Source: Pseudophaeomoniella oleicola
Lineage: Eukaryota; Ascomycota; Eurotiomycetes; Phaeomoniellales; Phaeomoniellaceae
Length of the DNA: 64,000 nucleotides
Assembly: GCA_003868215.1 (NCBI GenBank)
Contig: QWDQ01000037.1
Span: 1 to 64,000 of the forward strand
Direction: 5' to 3'
Shown: piece after piece, positions 1 to 14,465 of the stretch
How the letters are laid out: every line of letters starts with the position of its first letter
How positions within the stretch are numbered: the first letter of the stretch is position 1
Notes under the pieces: model-generated
What the model was told of the DNA's origin: nothing
The model's input: only the letters and a program-made list of their open reading frames with translations
Database searches by the model: none
Program-made: the position numbers and the translations under genes

Positions 1-3000
1 GATCTGATGGCTTGTGACACCTGCCATAAACGCAAGGTTCGGTGCGATCACAAGCATCACGTACCCTGTACCCCATGTCGGAAGGCCAACATCCAGTGCT
101 GGTAGGAATAGCCGCCTGATCTATCTCTATTGTATTGCCAATGCAACAGCTTACAGAGGCGCCATACAAATAGTTTCCACCTGAGTAAAAATTATAGAAG
201 ACGACGAAGGAATGCTCACTCACTGCCGCCTTCCTCCGGTCAGGCCTCTACGCATCGCAGCGAGACCGCGAATGCTGGCCGTATACAGAGCCCTCAGTCA
301 ATGTATTATGATCGTTCAAGACAGGAAGAGCACACAGTGGTAGATGAAACTATCTCCTTGACTTCCCCTGCAGACAGTCGAACTCCCCAGTCTACTGAAG
401 CCGAGGATCTCACTCGTTCGGCATTGCCCACATTCTATCGGTCCAAAATTAATACCACCCTCCCTGTCCCTCCGACGAGTCGTTTGGCTTATATTGGCAC
501 GAGCGCCTCAAATCTAGCTCATCTGGTCAACAATCGAACGACCAGACCAGATTGTTTACATTACCCGTTTCCTCCTTATCGATCGACCCTGCCATGGAAG
601 CCCTCCGCTTCGTCCTCCACCGCTCGTGCTATACCAGTGCCTCAACCACAATCCAATGCTCATGAACCACCGCAATGGACATTCACTACGCTACCAGATC
701 CGGATTTGGGTGTCCTGCCAGTGAGCGAGATTCGAGAAGAGCTCATCGACGCCTACTTCACACACGTTCATCCGGGATTCCCCATCATCCAAGAAGCCGA
801 ATTCCGTCGTCGCCTCAAGGCTGCCGGCGGTAACAGCAAAGACACTTTCAGTCAAGAACCGCCCGCCCTGCTTTTACTGCAGTGCGTACTGCTCGTTGGT
901 GCTCACGTCTCCACCCATCCCACTATTGAGAATGCGCGCTCCTCTATCAAGGAAGCTCTGTATCGCCGTGTACGGAGCTTGTTTGACATGCGCTACGAAA
1001 ACGATCGTCTCTTTCTTTTGCAGGCCGCCTTACTTCTAACTTGGCACATTGACTCCGCAGATGACGTCTCTGCCAACGCATGGTACTGGTCTGGCATTGC
1101 AAGCCGCATTGCTCTGGGCTTGGGACTACATCGACGATTCACGTCCACAAATCTGAGACCCGAAGGCCAGAGGCGGATGCGCTGCATGTGGTGGTTGGTG
1201 GTGCAAACCGAAGTTCTGTGCGCTTTGAGCCACGGTCGACCGGTAAACTTCGATTTAGACGATTGTGATCAGAATATGCTCAGCAAGGATGATCTCACCG
1301 AGGAAGATTTTGACTTGACCACGGGGGCTTGTGAAACCGTGTGTACCGCCAATGTCAGCTTCTGCTTGGCCAACGTCTCGCTCTGCCTTATACTATGGGA
1401 TATTTTGAAACTCAACTCACCCGGAGCTAAACGGAGGCTAGGTGGGGAGAATAGTACAGCCATGAGAGAGGCAGAAATGAACCTCAATGCATGCTTGGCT
1501 AAGTGGTGTATGCAGTTGCCTCCAGATATGGCCAATCCTGGGCGGCCTGCTCAGTCATTCTGGGCAGCTCAGTTACACTTGCACTATTACACGGCCGTCA
1601 TCACCTTGAACCGACAACTCAAGGTCCAAACTCCCGACTCGGATCCAGGATATGGTTCCACAGCCTTTTCCACAACTCGTCAGTCTGATCAAGATCTATC
1701 CGCCTTGTCGAATGATGTTACTGCTTACACATCCCACGGATCTGGCAACAACTCCGATGCGGAATGTCGATCGTTGTGTCACGCTTCGGCAGTGTCAATC
1801 CTCTCTACCCTGAATCGAGTAGTCGATTTGGACTGGACCAGAAGGTGCTGGCACAGTACCCTGACTTCCGTCCTGGCCGCGGCTATTCAATTCAGTTCTG
1901 AGGTCCAATCGGCGAATCATTCCAATGGAACGAACAGCGAGCCGGATACCGTACAGATTCCACTTCAAACTCGCCACCGCTCGTCTCCGCTATCCAAGAA
2001 AAGTGCCTCGTCTTCTGTTCTTTTATTTGCCCTGGGTTCTCTCGATAGGCTGCTAGTGCTGGCTTCTATTTCGTCTCAATTGACCTCGTATTGGTCACCA
2101 GCGGAGGGACTGAGTCGCTTAATCGAAACGATTTCTGCAGAGCTGAGAGGTATCATTTCTGACATGGCTGCGGTGCGCGATCAAGGCATAGAAGGGAATG
2201 ATGGTACAGCGGATGCAAATGCAAATAGTACAGATCGTGACGTGCGTATGAGAGATACTCCTTTGTCCAGGACATCCACTACCGAGGCGCGAAGGGCGAG
2301 TACTACAATCCATGATACTAGCCAGATCTTTCATGAGCCATCCAACGTAGAGTCTAGGCGACAACCAAATGGCTCAGCACAGTCACAGACGGAGTGGCCT
2401 GCAGCAGCAGTACACCGCGCTGGAGCTAGCGCCGAAGACAACGAAACTATGGATTCTGATGCTATGAGACGTACAATTGGCCTGAGCAACAGTCTACATT
2501 TCAATGCCGACCGTGTCCATGCAAACCAGGTCACCAGAAACAACCCCCACAACGGTGCCAACGAAAGTGATCGCAATCATAACACCGGTAGCAATGACAG
2601 CAATATGGCGCTTGGGTCGAGCGGGGACATGACCTCTTTCGGTCATGAATCTAGCATTTGGGAAAGGAGACCTGTGTGGAGAAATCCTGGCAGTGACTCT
2701 ACGGCAGATCATGCGTCGAGAGACATCGACCGCGGCATTTCGCGCAACACTGCCGAGAACAGCATGCGAGAGCGCTACCCTTCTCCCGCTGCCACAGGAC
2801 AGAGTGATCCTACAGATCTGTCTGCTCATCAACATCATCCTTCTTCTTCGCAACGGTATCCCTCCCACTCTCACCACCAGATGCATGCGAGACACCATTC
2901 AACACAGTCGTATCCGCTGCATCAGCAGCAGCAGCCGGAGCCTTATATGACGGTGGGTGGCAGAGAGCACTTCAACGGCGCGGGAGGGGGAGGAGGGCCG

Positions 3001-3057
3001 TGGGAGCTTCAGATTGAGGACTTGTTTCGGTATATGACGGATCCGGTGATCCTATAG
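1..3057 (+). CDS. Zn2Cys6 fungal transcription factor (left end may be cut)
   Basis: A nuclear DNA-binding regulator of the Gal4-type binuclear zinc class. Exon 1 (7-101) encodes six cysteines in a C-x2-C-x6-C ... C-x2-C-x6-C pattern beginning ACDTCHKRKVRCD. A 48-bp intron (102-149, GTAGGA...CAACAG) joins in phase to exon 2 (150-3057), giving 1000 residues if the ATG at 7 is the start. The frame is open to base 1, so more N-terminus or another exon may lie outside. Residues about 230-440 match the fungal_trans middle domain (AYFTHVHPGFPII, ALGLGLHRRF, LSHGRPVNFD), closest in feel to the AmdR/cutinase-factor (Ctf1, FarB) group. The C-terminal third is low complexity, rich in Ser, Asn, His and Gln. 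The target genes are unknown. Family call firm; subgroup and exact start uncertain. Confidence 0.85.
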
Positions 3058-3489
3058 GCTGTTTGCATTGCTGCTGGTCTCTTTCGTTCTAGATTAAGGC
3101 TGGGCGCAATGCCATTATATATTATGTACAAGTATGACTTTGCAGCAACGACCTGCAACGTTTGTTCGAACAATGTCTAAAATAATGATTGATCATACCT
3201 ACCATTTGGCTCTGCCTATTAGTCTCTATCCTACCCTACTTAGTTTCAACACCCCACAGAGACAGCCAGGATCAGCGCGCCGTATTCTAATCAATCTCAA
3301 TAAGGTTCTCAAAGATAATGGTAGTAGTAAGTAACATCGACAGGGATTATATATGATCTAGAAGAAACTCGTCGTACAATCCATAATCATACAATATAAT
3401 AACGTTGATAGTCTTTACTATGTTCTCCTACGTCAAGATCCAGCTCACCTTCTCTACTACGACCGACGTTTCTTCTGATGTCTGCATGA
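3058..3489. other. Intergenic, convergent 3' ends
   Basis: Space between the 3' ends of the zinc-cluster regulator and the WSC hydrolase. AT-rich; no gene, RNA or repeat recognised. Confidence 0.6.
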
Positions 3490-6400
3490 TTACTGTGGGT
3501 TCGTCCCACGATTTAGATAGACCAAAACCCGACTTGATCCCCCGCAAGCTTCCGTTTTGTTCCCGTTGCAGGGATAATGACAGCCGGCTGCTAATACATC
3601 ACCACTGGGACTCGCTACCAAACTGGGTGCGGGTGCGTCATTGCCTCCATAGCATTCACCATAATATTCAAGACCACAATACCGGTTCCCTGCAGCCACA
3701 CAACTGTCCAAACAGTTCTCAACAGTCATACTTCCGGAACCACCGGCATTGGCAGTCAATGCTGAAGGAAGAGTTCGACCAGATGTATTGTCAGTGTAAC
3801 AGCCCATGAGAGACCAGGATTCGTATGATGGTAACGCGGCGAAGCTTGAGTCATGCGTTATTGTAAGGCGGTAGCCGGCACCACAGAGTAGTGCGCTATC
3901 GCCAGAACAAGCCATATTGCAATCACTGGCAGAGGTCAATAGAGCGCTAGAGGGCGCCGCCGCGCTACACCAGCATTCATTGCCGTATTCGGTTCCAGCG
4001 TAGGGGTAGCCTTGGGCCCGGCAGGAGATGGCGCAGGAAGAGGGTGTATTAGAAGTACTAGAGTAGAGGAGCGTCGAGAGCGTACGGGAAGAGCCATCTT
4101 CGTAGCAGCCGAGGTATTGTACGCCGGAAGGCAAAGGTGGAGTATTTGTTGGAGACGTGGCGGATGTTGAGGACGTGGCGGATGTTGAGGACGTGGCGGA
4201 TGTTGAGGACGTGGCGGATGTTGAGGACGTGGCGGATGTTGAGGACGTGGCGGATGTTGAGGACGTGGCGGATGTTGAGGACGTGGCGGATGTTGAGGAC
4301 GTGGCGGATGTTGAGGACGTGGTGGAGGAAGTCGTCGATGTTCTCGCTGTAGTAGAAGATATGTCCGAGTGTGTGCTAGCTGAAGAGGACTGTGTTGGTG
4401 TAGTTACACTTGATCGAGTCGACGTGGTGGATGTGATGCCCGAGGACGACGAAGTGACAAGAGCGTTTCCGGATATCAGCCTGGCTCCCATCACCGGGTT
4501 TGGTACTGCTGCTCCTACTGTGCTCTTCAAGTAGCATGCAACACCACTTAATGATACATCCACGCAGCCACTGCGAGCATCACAGATCGCAATACACGCC
4601 GCAAGGTTTTCCGCATATTGGCCGTTGGGTGATGGCATATCGCCACCTGAATGATCAATGCCACATTCAATCAGATACTGTTTTCCTGAGGACATTGTAT
4701 AGATAGTATTGTCTGACCCAGGACAAGTAGGATTCGTAGAGGTCGGTGTAGCAGTATTTGATGTTGAGGTTCGCGTTGACGTTATCATTGAGGTCGGTGT
4801 TGACGTTGGCGTTGACGCTGATGTTGAAGTGGATGTTGGCGTTGACGTTGGTGTTGAAGTGGACATTGATGTCAGTGATGTGGTTGATACCATGGTTGAC
4901 GATGATGATGTGACCATAGACGAGGAACGGGAAGAGGTCGTTACACTGCTGCCAGATGAGAGACGTGCACCCCAGACTTGATTCGAGATTGCGGCTCCGA
5001 CACTACTCTTCATGTAACAGCCAACACCTGAATAGGACACATCAATACATCCGCTTGTAGCATCGCAGGCATCTATGCATTCGTTGAATGTATTGGCGGT
5101 TGTTGATGTCAGATCTCCTGCACTGTGATCAACACCACACTCAATGATATACTGGCCTCCACGAGAGCCTGTAAAGACCATGTTGTTGGCAGCTGGACAC
5201 ATTATGATTGTTGAAGATGAGGTGGCGGTGGAAGTTCCAGCAGTCGTCGACGACGTTGAGGTCCTAACAGTCGTCAACGTTGTTGATGTCTGAGAAGCCG
5301 TCGAGCTTGTTGACGTCGAAGCGGTCGTTGAGCTTGTTGACGTCGTTGAAGTCCGAGTAGTCGTCGAGGATGTCGTACCCGAGCTGGTGACCGCTCCGTT
5401 GTTGGCATAGAACGTTAGACGGTTTCCAGCGCCGCAAACCTCTTCGACATTACCAGAACACGGCATATCGCAGTCCGATGCTGTAGTATTGGTATTACCG
5501 CTGGAAATTGTGTTGCCGCAATAGCATTCTTGTGCATACTCGAGACCAAAGTACGTGTAGCCTGCACAAAATGTGGCACACGCCTCGATTGTCATGGAGC
5601 TGGAGGTGAAGGAGTTTAAGCCCAAGGCACGTGCCGGATTGTTGTCAGTCCAGCAGCCTTGATACACATATGCGCCCACATTTGAAGGGACAGTAGGGGG
5701 AGAGAGGACGTGCGGGCTTCCATTGGAATAGACTGAAAGGCGAGCACTCGCACCACAAATTTCACTTGAGTTTCCAGGGCAAGTTGTGTAGCAGCCTGCA
5801 TCCGATGTGCTCGTTGCTCTAGCCGTGAGTTGATTGCCACAGAAGCATTGGCTTCCGTACTCCAAGCCCGCAATAGGATATCCTAGTCCTGAGCAAGTGC
5901 TGGTGCAAAGTTCGACTGTGTTGTCGCTGTTGTCATACGCCATATATGATAAACTCGCGGGACTTTGATCGGTCCAGCATCCAGCATAGGTCATTCCTGA
6001 ATAACTTTCCGACGATGTGGTCACTGTCGAGGTACAAGTGGCGTCCGGTAAAGGATTGTCACCTACTGCTTGTCGGGGACAATAGAAATCAGTTGCTCGT
6101 GATAAATCTCCGTTGAAGTTGTCCACAAAAAGACGAGCTTGTCCCGCAGTGGATGCAAACATTGTACCAGCGTCGTGACCAGCATCGATATAATCGATTG
6201 TATCACATGCCACATCAGTGGCGCTGGCACAAGTAGGTGGGAACCACTCAATGAAATTGAAGAACCGTTCACCTCTGTTCGCTCCTTGACTGAACGGATC
6301 ACAGTTACTTGAATCGTCGCCAAAATCCTGCAGACCTCGAGCATAGGCGATTGACCTTGAGTTATAATTTGCGAAGACAGCGGCATCACCTCTAGCCACC

Positions 6401-7256
6401 AATGACGAGCCGTAGGTCGGGTCGTAATTTGATAGACCTTCTCTCCATTCATCATATGTCGGACAGCTCGAATAGTCCAGTGGACGTGATGAGTTGAACC
6501 AGAGAAGGCTGTTGGGGTTACCAACCCAGTATGTTAAACGCAGGTTTGGTGGTAACGACAAAGTGTTTCCCACCGCTGCATAGCGCTGAGTCATCTGGGC
6601 ACCGAGGGAGTGGCCTGCTACCACAATCTGGTTGATGTTGGGATATAACGTCCGGTTTGCAAAGTAGTTGATGATATCATCCATCACATCATACGAGGAA
6701 GTTGATATCTGCAGTCGTGGGTATTGATTGTTCTCGCCGGAGGCCCATCCCGAGCCTTGCCAGACGAGAGCATTCGTGTATGAGCCATAGCCGCCGGAGG
6801 GAGCACTAGTGTTCCATGGGTATCCGTAGTTCTTATCATTTCCATTTGGAAAATAAGGGGCGATTATCTGAGTATTGGCAAATGTCGGGCCTGTCCCTGA
6901 TGGCACCTGAGACAACGCTGAGAGCGCATTCGACATATATGTCTGTGGATCGCGATCTAATCCGTGGATGACTATAACAGCTCGTTTTACGGCATTTGTG
7001 TTCAACCTGCTTCCATGGCCATCCTGTGAAAGGTAATTGATCAAAGTGAAGTCTCGGTTTCTCCTATCTTTGAGAGCACGGTCAGTTACTCTCCCATGGC
7101 CTCTACTTCCTGCTCGGTCATACCTGTTATCTTCCAGTAGGCGATCTCTGAGCCTGGTACAGATGGTAAGCTATTGGTGATGCTGTTCCCCATAAACTGC
7201 TGGCCTGCAGCAAAGCAGGTAAAGGCAAGCAGCAAAAGCTGCAGATAGAGGGCCAT
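3490..7256 (-). CDS. Secreted alpha/beta-hydrolase with four WSC and two PAN/apple-like domains
   Basis: A large secreted mosaic enzyme, probably cell-wall or matrix associated. Two exons: 7124-7256 and 3490-7067, with a 56-bp intron (GTATGA...CTCAAAG), give 1236 residues. Exon 1 supplies a signal peptide (MALYLQLLLLAFTCFAAG). Residues about 65-385 form an alpha/beta-hydrolase: oxyanion region HGLDRD, nucleophile GHSLGAQ (Ser about 198) and a likely catalytic His in DAGHDAG (about 342). WSC domains follow at about 405-490 and 511-600, two PAN-like cysteine modules at 667-747 and 826-909, then WSC domains at about 1027-1115 and 1137-1230, separated by Ser/Thr-rich, probably O-mannosylated linkers. 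No C-terminal anchor is seen. WSC domains often bind glycans; the substrate is unknown. In the last WSC the usual CxCG reads CYGG. The nearest gene upstream on the same strand is a secreted glucoamylase. Confidence 0.88.
4154..4315 (-). repeat. Nine perfect tandem copies of an 18-bp unit
   Basis: The unit GACGTGGCGGATGTTGAG (plus strand) repeats nine times without a mismatch inside the WSC hydrolase gene. On the coding strand each unit adds six residues of a Ser-Ala-Thr-Ser-Ser-Thr pattern, lengthening the linker before the third WSC domain by 54 residues. Perfect identity suggests recent expansion and likely copy-number variation between strains. Confidence 0.95.
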
Positions 7257-8820
7257 CTCCGAATGTGTCTTCCATATGCTGGCGCCACCACGGGCTCGTC
7301 AGGAACAGGCAACCCATTGATTTATACCACGGAAAGTCCATAGCAGACCGTCACCAAACCGCGGCGGGCGCCACCGCTTCAATCTAAGGCTACCATGTCG
7401 AGCAAAACCTCTGAAGAAGCCTCAAGATGGTCGGAGAGCTATGCTCTAGACCATGATGGGCGATTTCCCCTTACTCTTCTTCCGAGTAGCAACCAATCCA
7501 ATGGCCTGGGGTTGACACCAAAGGGAGCTACTAATCCTCTAAGAGCTTAGAGCTCCGCACGATCTCATTGGGAACCCCGAACAGATGGTCGTCGGCTAGG
7601 AAGGAGAACATCGCAGGCAGCGTGTGGAACCCCGGATATAGACTATTGATGCCAGTAGTGAAGTGGCGGCTACTATTGGGGACTATGATTGATCGGACGA
7701 TGAACGGGATGAGCTTCGTTCGGGTAACTAGCAGAAAATCACGAAATATTAGTATCGCAGATCAACCAAGAACTTCACGACGATATGTTCGGAACATACA
7801 TTTAGCAGATGCTGGGTAAGTAGATGATGGAATGGATTAGCAATCCTTGTAGACGCGTATTCCAGGCTTCATGCAATGACTTGTCCACCTTGACTCGAGT
7901 ACCTGTAGACGACGCGATCCTGGTTGATCCATGATGACCTTTACTCAGCTGCACTTATCGAAACTCGAAACATTTGCAGTTATTAGCTCAACTGAAAGGA
8001 ACTGGTCAACATCTTGGCTTATCGGCTAGTGGTCTACCGTCGTACTATGTAGAACTAGGTGATGCTCTTGAGAGATCTAGATGCGAGGGCAGAGTCTGAG
8101 CGGGATGATCTGAACGACACGATGGTGGTGGCCGAAGTCGGCATGACTTCCTCAGGTCATTTTTGAGATTAATTTCATTAGGGCTGATCTGATCGTCTTG
8201 CCGAGACTACGACCTCATTGCCGCCAATAGTCAATTCCATAGTACATTTGTATCTATAAGGCTGGCATTCCCCGACTCTGACAAACAGCTTCATTCGCAT
8301 TAATCAACCATCTCCAGTCATTCGTGCGACCATTGCTAAAAAAGATGAACTCTGGGCCTATGGCAGGCCTCATCAGCAGATATAGACAGGCTGGACAGTC
8401 GACCTTGTTATAGCGCGATTTTTAGATATTGTACAGGCTATTGTAAAGGTTCTCCTAGTCTCATCCTAAGTAATTCGCCATTTCAGCGCGCAAATAATCG
8501 TTATGAAGTATTGCTCCGGGTCCAATCAAGTTGACGTTGAGCCTGGCCGTATGTCGCTTGGACCTGCGTTACAGTATGCAAGCTCCGGGTGTTCAAAAGG
8601 ACATGCTGATTCGCAGATGCTTCACAATTCACGGAAATATATAACAAGAAATCGATCTCGAGCAGGTATAAATCGAAAAGAGCACAGTATCTCCATCCGA
8701 CAAAGGACAGCCGGAATCAATAGCTCTTCATGTAGTATGTTCCAATTTGCACTGCCCATACGCATGGTGGGAAAACTTTTGCTTTTTTGTCTCCTCCTTC
8801 TCAATGTACGCTCCCCTACA
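7257..8820. other. Intergenic between WSC hydrolase and glucoamylase
   Basis: 1.56 kb upstream of the hydrolase start and downstream of the glucoamylase stop; it must hold the hydrolase promoter. No conserved protein or RNA recognised on either strand. Confidence 0.55.
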
Positions 8821-10772
<1,952 letters not shown>

Positions 10773-13499
10773 CTTGGTCGACTGCTAGGTAATCAAAACG
10801 ATGTTTTTGAGATGCCCTCTTCCTTCTTATATATGACCCGGTGAGAGCATGATCTCCACCAGAGCAAGCTCCCGCATTACGCGGTACTCTTATCGACGAC
10901 GAAATGATGGACTGATCACATGGGTCGTCGAGCCGAATGAATCTAAAGGGCTACCACCCCGGAATGTAGAAGACGCTAAGATGAGGGGCTCCATCTCGAT
11001 AGACCACGAGCCGGGGAGATGCGAGAAGCTAGGATCTCAGGAGCCTTGCTCCATCTTGCTTAGTTCATCTTACTCGGGAGGAGCGATTGTAGAAGGTGGT
11101 TAGATGCTTCAAGGAATCCAATTGGATGGACTGTCGCGCCGGCGTTGTTTTAGCATATCGACCAGGATCTACCCGTCGAACTTTCATCCCAGGATTGCGG
11201 AGCGGCCAACGGTTGAAATGTGTCGAGAAGAGCTGAAGATAAACGGCGAGGTTTTGAGGCTCCGTATTATGGTCATTGTTTATCACAAGACCAACAGAGA
11301 CAGCGTAATGCATCATCAACATTCCCTGCATGGAAAGCTTATGCATGGAGCACGATACTCCTTTGCTTCCGAGAAATCCCAAGATCGCTTTTGCGGTGAG
11401 AGAATCCCCATTGTAGAAAGAATGTAAGGGAGAAATAGCATCACATGCGAGGCTTCGTATGTCCCCATTCAGTCGACCCTGTTTATCGCATGTGACGATT
11501 TGAGGGGAAGCGAGCGGAGAAAACAAGAAACATGAGTGATAACGGTGCGCCGTACAGTAGTGCTATCTCACTATGCTGCATCTGTATATGGCGCAGAAGG
11601 GGTGTTCCCTTCCAGCGCCATGTCGTAACACCAATCCTGCCGTTGTTTTCCTGGTCGAGTTCGCGTTAGAATTTCTGGAAGATTTCCTCTCGTGACCAAG
11701 TTCCGAGGTTGTAAGCCGGGGTACCCGGCCAATAAGCAGCATCATATGGGCGGATCTGAAGTCGTCACCGAGTATATCGTGGGGTGTAAGTGATCAATGC
11801 CGCTGACCTCTATGCAAAACATATCACCTCATCCATCAGGGACACACCAAGTTGTACGTAAGCGAGATGACCTGATTGGCTGAATGGAGGACCAGTGCTC
11901 CATGAGCATTCACATGATACATACATTCCTGCGACCATACCGTAGTACACCATTCGGGTCTAATATAATTGCCGTCACTCGTCGAAGTAGGGTCCCCTGC
12001 CCTCGGATACGAGTTATGGACAGCCCCGGACCTCTCGTTGTATGGCATCATCGTCTTCGCGAGAGTTGCTTGGCCAACCTTACCGCTTCTTTGCATCAAA
12101 GGACCCGCGGATATACCAAGCGTGTTACCAGTCGTCAGTTGTGCGCTACGAAACATGGCGAATCATCGTAGCAGCCACGATTAGCTTCGTAGACAGGGTT
12201 GAGATGAGGACCCCGCAGCGGTAATTGTGGGTGAGAAGGATACCTCCCATGTTGAACCGGGTGAGCGGTGTCCTAGTTTTGGCTTTGAACATCGTGGTCA
12301 AAGTCGCAATTGCAACACGCGGAGTAGGTTCGGTGCCTGGTCATTGTGAGGTAGGTGACCGGACGATTCCAGGAGCTGACCTTCCTGTGCAACATCTCTG
12401 CGAGCGACATATCCCTTGGAGGGTACTCTCTTCAGGAGGACGGCTGATGTAGGTAGGCGAGCAAAAAGAGAGCTCCGGCATGGTCAGTCATCCGCGGTTG
12501 ATCTACATGCACAACAAAACCAGTCACTGTCTCTCTACTACTTCGCTCGAACGGTCATGGCGAGGCTAGCCCGAGGTCTCAGAGGACTACCTGATCATCG
12601 CTGTAGGTATCCCTCTTCGTTCCTGGAAGTCCAGCAGAATGGCGCTCATCTGTTGGACAAGACGGAGCAGAAGAAGGACCTGGAATGACCTTCAACTACT
12701 GGCTCAATGTTGACTGACTTCTTCATAGTGACTTGAGCGTTGATACCTGCAAGCCTTCATAGACGATCCTCTCAGAGTCGATGATGGCCTGATCTGTCGG
12801 GAGGTTGAAGGCTTGGAGACTCGTTTACTAGGGTACTGAACATAGTAGTTGAAGAGACACTGCGCCATACACAAGCAGACCCATGATGTGTGAGGTATCT
12901 AAGGTATGTGGATGATTGACGAAGAAAGGGAATATTACCTTCCATTGGTAAATACCATACTGACATACCATAAAATACCTAGGTACTAACGTAGTACACC
13001 ATCACATTGAGATCATACCAGGTAACCTCGGTACCATGTAATTTAAAGATGCTTTTTGATCCATAGCAACGGTGGATCTCGCTGTCGTATATCGAATACC
13101 GTGATAGGCCCATCTTTCAGCCTCAACCATTCCCAAAACAGCGTTCATTGCGAGAAATTCGCAGGCTCTCCCTTTTACGGTTAAGGACCCTAACAAAAAA
13201 ATGGCCCGACTGACAAAGTACTCGTCGACACTGTTTGCTGCAACTACTCCGTACACTCCATCGCCCTGCCAGTTGGGACCGTAACAAAGGCTGCATCAAG
13301 GATGTTCATACCATCTTCCCAGGAATGCATCTAAAACTTCGCTTCTCATTTCCCTATCACGAGTGTGACAGACAGGCTCTGAAACATCAACCTTCCCCCT
13401 CCCTGCCGTCGACATAATCCCCTATCAGCAGTCTTTCTCCTTTCTTTCATTAAAACCCACTGGATTTTGCGTTGTCAACGCCGTCTGAATTACGACAAT
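10773..13499. other. 2.7-kb stretch without a recognisable gene
   Basis: Contains the glucoamylase promoter at its left end and the RTA1-like promoter at its right end. The open frames here are short (largest about 153 codons, minus strand 11065-11526), overlap in several frames and match no family I know. A minus-strand frame near 11836-12156 has a faint transporter-like look (LTTGNTLGISAGPL) but stops surround it. It may be an old degraded gene or plain intergenic DNA. Confidence 0.45.
10827..10834 (-). promoter_or_regulatory. TATA-like element of the glucoamylase gene
   Basis: On the minus strand this reads ATATATAA, about 55-60 bases before the glucoamylase ATG at 10772, a plausible TATA position for a highly expressed secreted enzyme. 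Inference from position and sequence only. Confidence 0.4.
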
Positions 13500-14465
13500 A
13501 TGCCGCAGGCAACTTTATACCAATGTACTTTGGCAACGTGTTCTCTGGATCGATCGATCTATCATTACCGTCCCTCGCTCGCTGCTAATTGCGTGTTCCT
13601 TGCCCTGTTCGCTTTGACCGGACTCGCACATGTGGTACAAGGTGTATTCACTCGAAGGACTTCGTTTTGGATAGCCGTCGCCATTGGCTGTGTTTCCGAA
13701 ATCATCGGCTACGTGGGAAGGATTCTCTCATACAACAACCCATTCGATGGCAATGGCTTTTTGACCCAGATCGTCTGTATTACCATTGCTCCCGCCTTCT
13801 TCACAGCTGGCATCTACTTCTGCCTGGGTGATATGGTCAAAGCCTTTCCACCAGAAGTATCAAGAGTCCACGCATCCGGTTATGCCAAGATCTTCATCCC
13901 ATGCGATATCGTCTCACTCATCCTGCAAGGGGTCGGAGGCGGGATGGCCTCGGTGGCATCGCAGAACAACAGAGATCCTTCGACGGGTACCAACATCATG
14001 GTGGCCGGTCTCAGCTTCCAAGTTGCCAGCTTGGCCTTGTTCATTGCACTTGCCAGCGAATATTGTTTCCGGCTACGGAAATGGAAGAAGGCAGCTGGAA
14101 CCACTGTTGATTTGCCGTCGTCAAGAAATAGGACTATTGCCTTCGCCTTCTTCTTCTGTCTCGCAGTTCTGTGTATCTTCATTCGATGCGTCTACCGTGT
14201 TGCCGAGCTAAGCGAAGGCTGGGGTGGACATCTGATCCACGATGAACCAACGTTCATTGGGTTGGAGGGCTGGTGAGTAATGTCTCTTCTCAATCTTGAT
14301 TTCAACGGTCTAATGTCCTCTAGTATGGTTCTCATCGCCGTTTACTTTCTCCACATCGGTCACCCTGGCGTTCTCACCAGCAGAAAGCATTTTTCGAGAG
14401 AGCGCCGTACGTCTAGTGCTCTTGAGATGAACGAGACCGAGCAGCAGAAGAGCTCGTCCGAGTAG
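13500..14465 (+). CDS. RTA1-like seven-transmembrane protein
   Basis: Member of the fungal RTA1/RTM1/Rsb1 family, membrane proteins linked to lipid translocation and resistance to toxic compounds. Exon 1 runs 13500-14272 and exon 2 14324-14465; the intron (GTGAGT...CTCTAG, 51 bp) falls in phase inside the last membrane segment, giving 304 residues. Start is the ATG at 13500 (MPQATLYQCTLATCS). Hydrophobic segments are evenly spaced, with family motifs IIGYVGRILSY, FFTAGIYFCLGDM and FIRCVYRVAEL, and the final segment MVLIAVYFLHIGHPG encoded by exon 2. The charged tail after this is probably cytoplasmic. Substrate not predictable from sequence. Confidence 0.9.

Noticed and set aside
4154-4315. 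Regular repeat as a CRISPR array
   Set aside because: Units abut without spacers and lie in a eukaryotic coding sequence.
4137-4534. Plus-strand open frames rich in repeated Asp/Val or Trp/Arg units
   Set aside because: They are antisense readings of the 18-bp tandem repeat inside the hydrolase gene.
11065-11526. 153-codon minus-strand frame as a gene
   Set aside because: No recognised motif, no splice-supported extension, competing frames on the other strand.
11836-12156. Decayed MFS transporter
   Set aside because: Only one weakly transporter-like stretch; could not extend the likeness in either direction.
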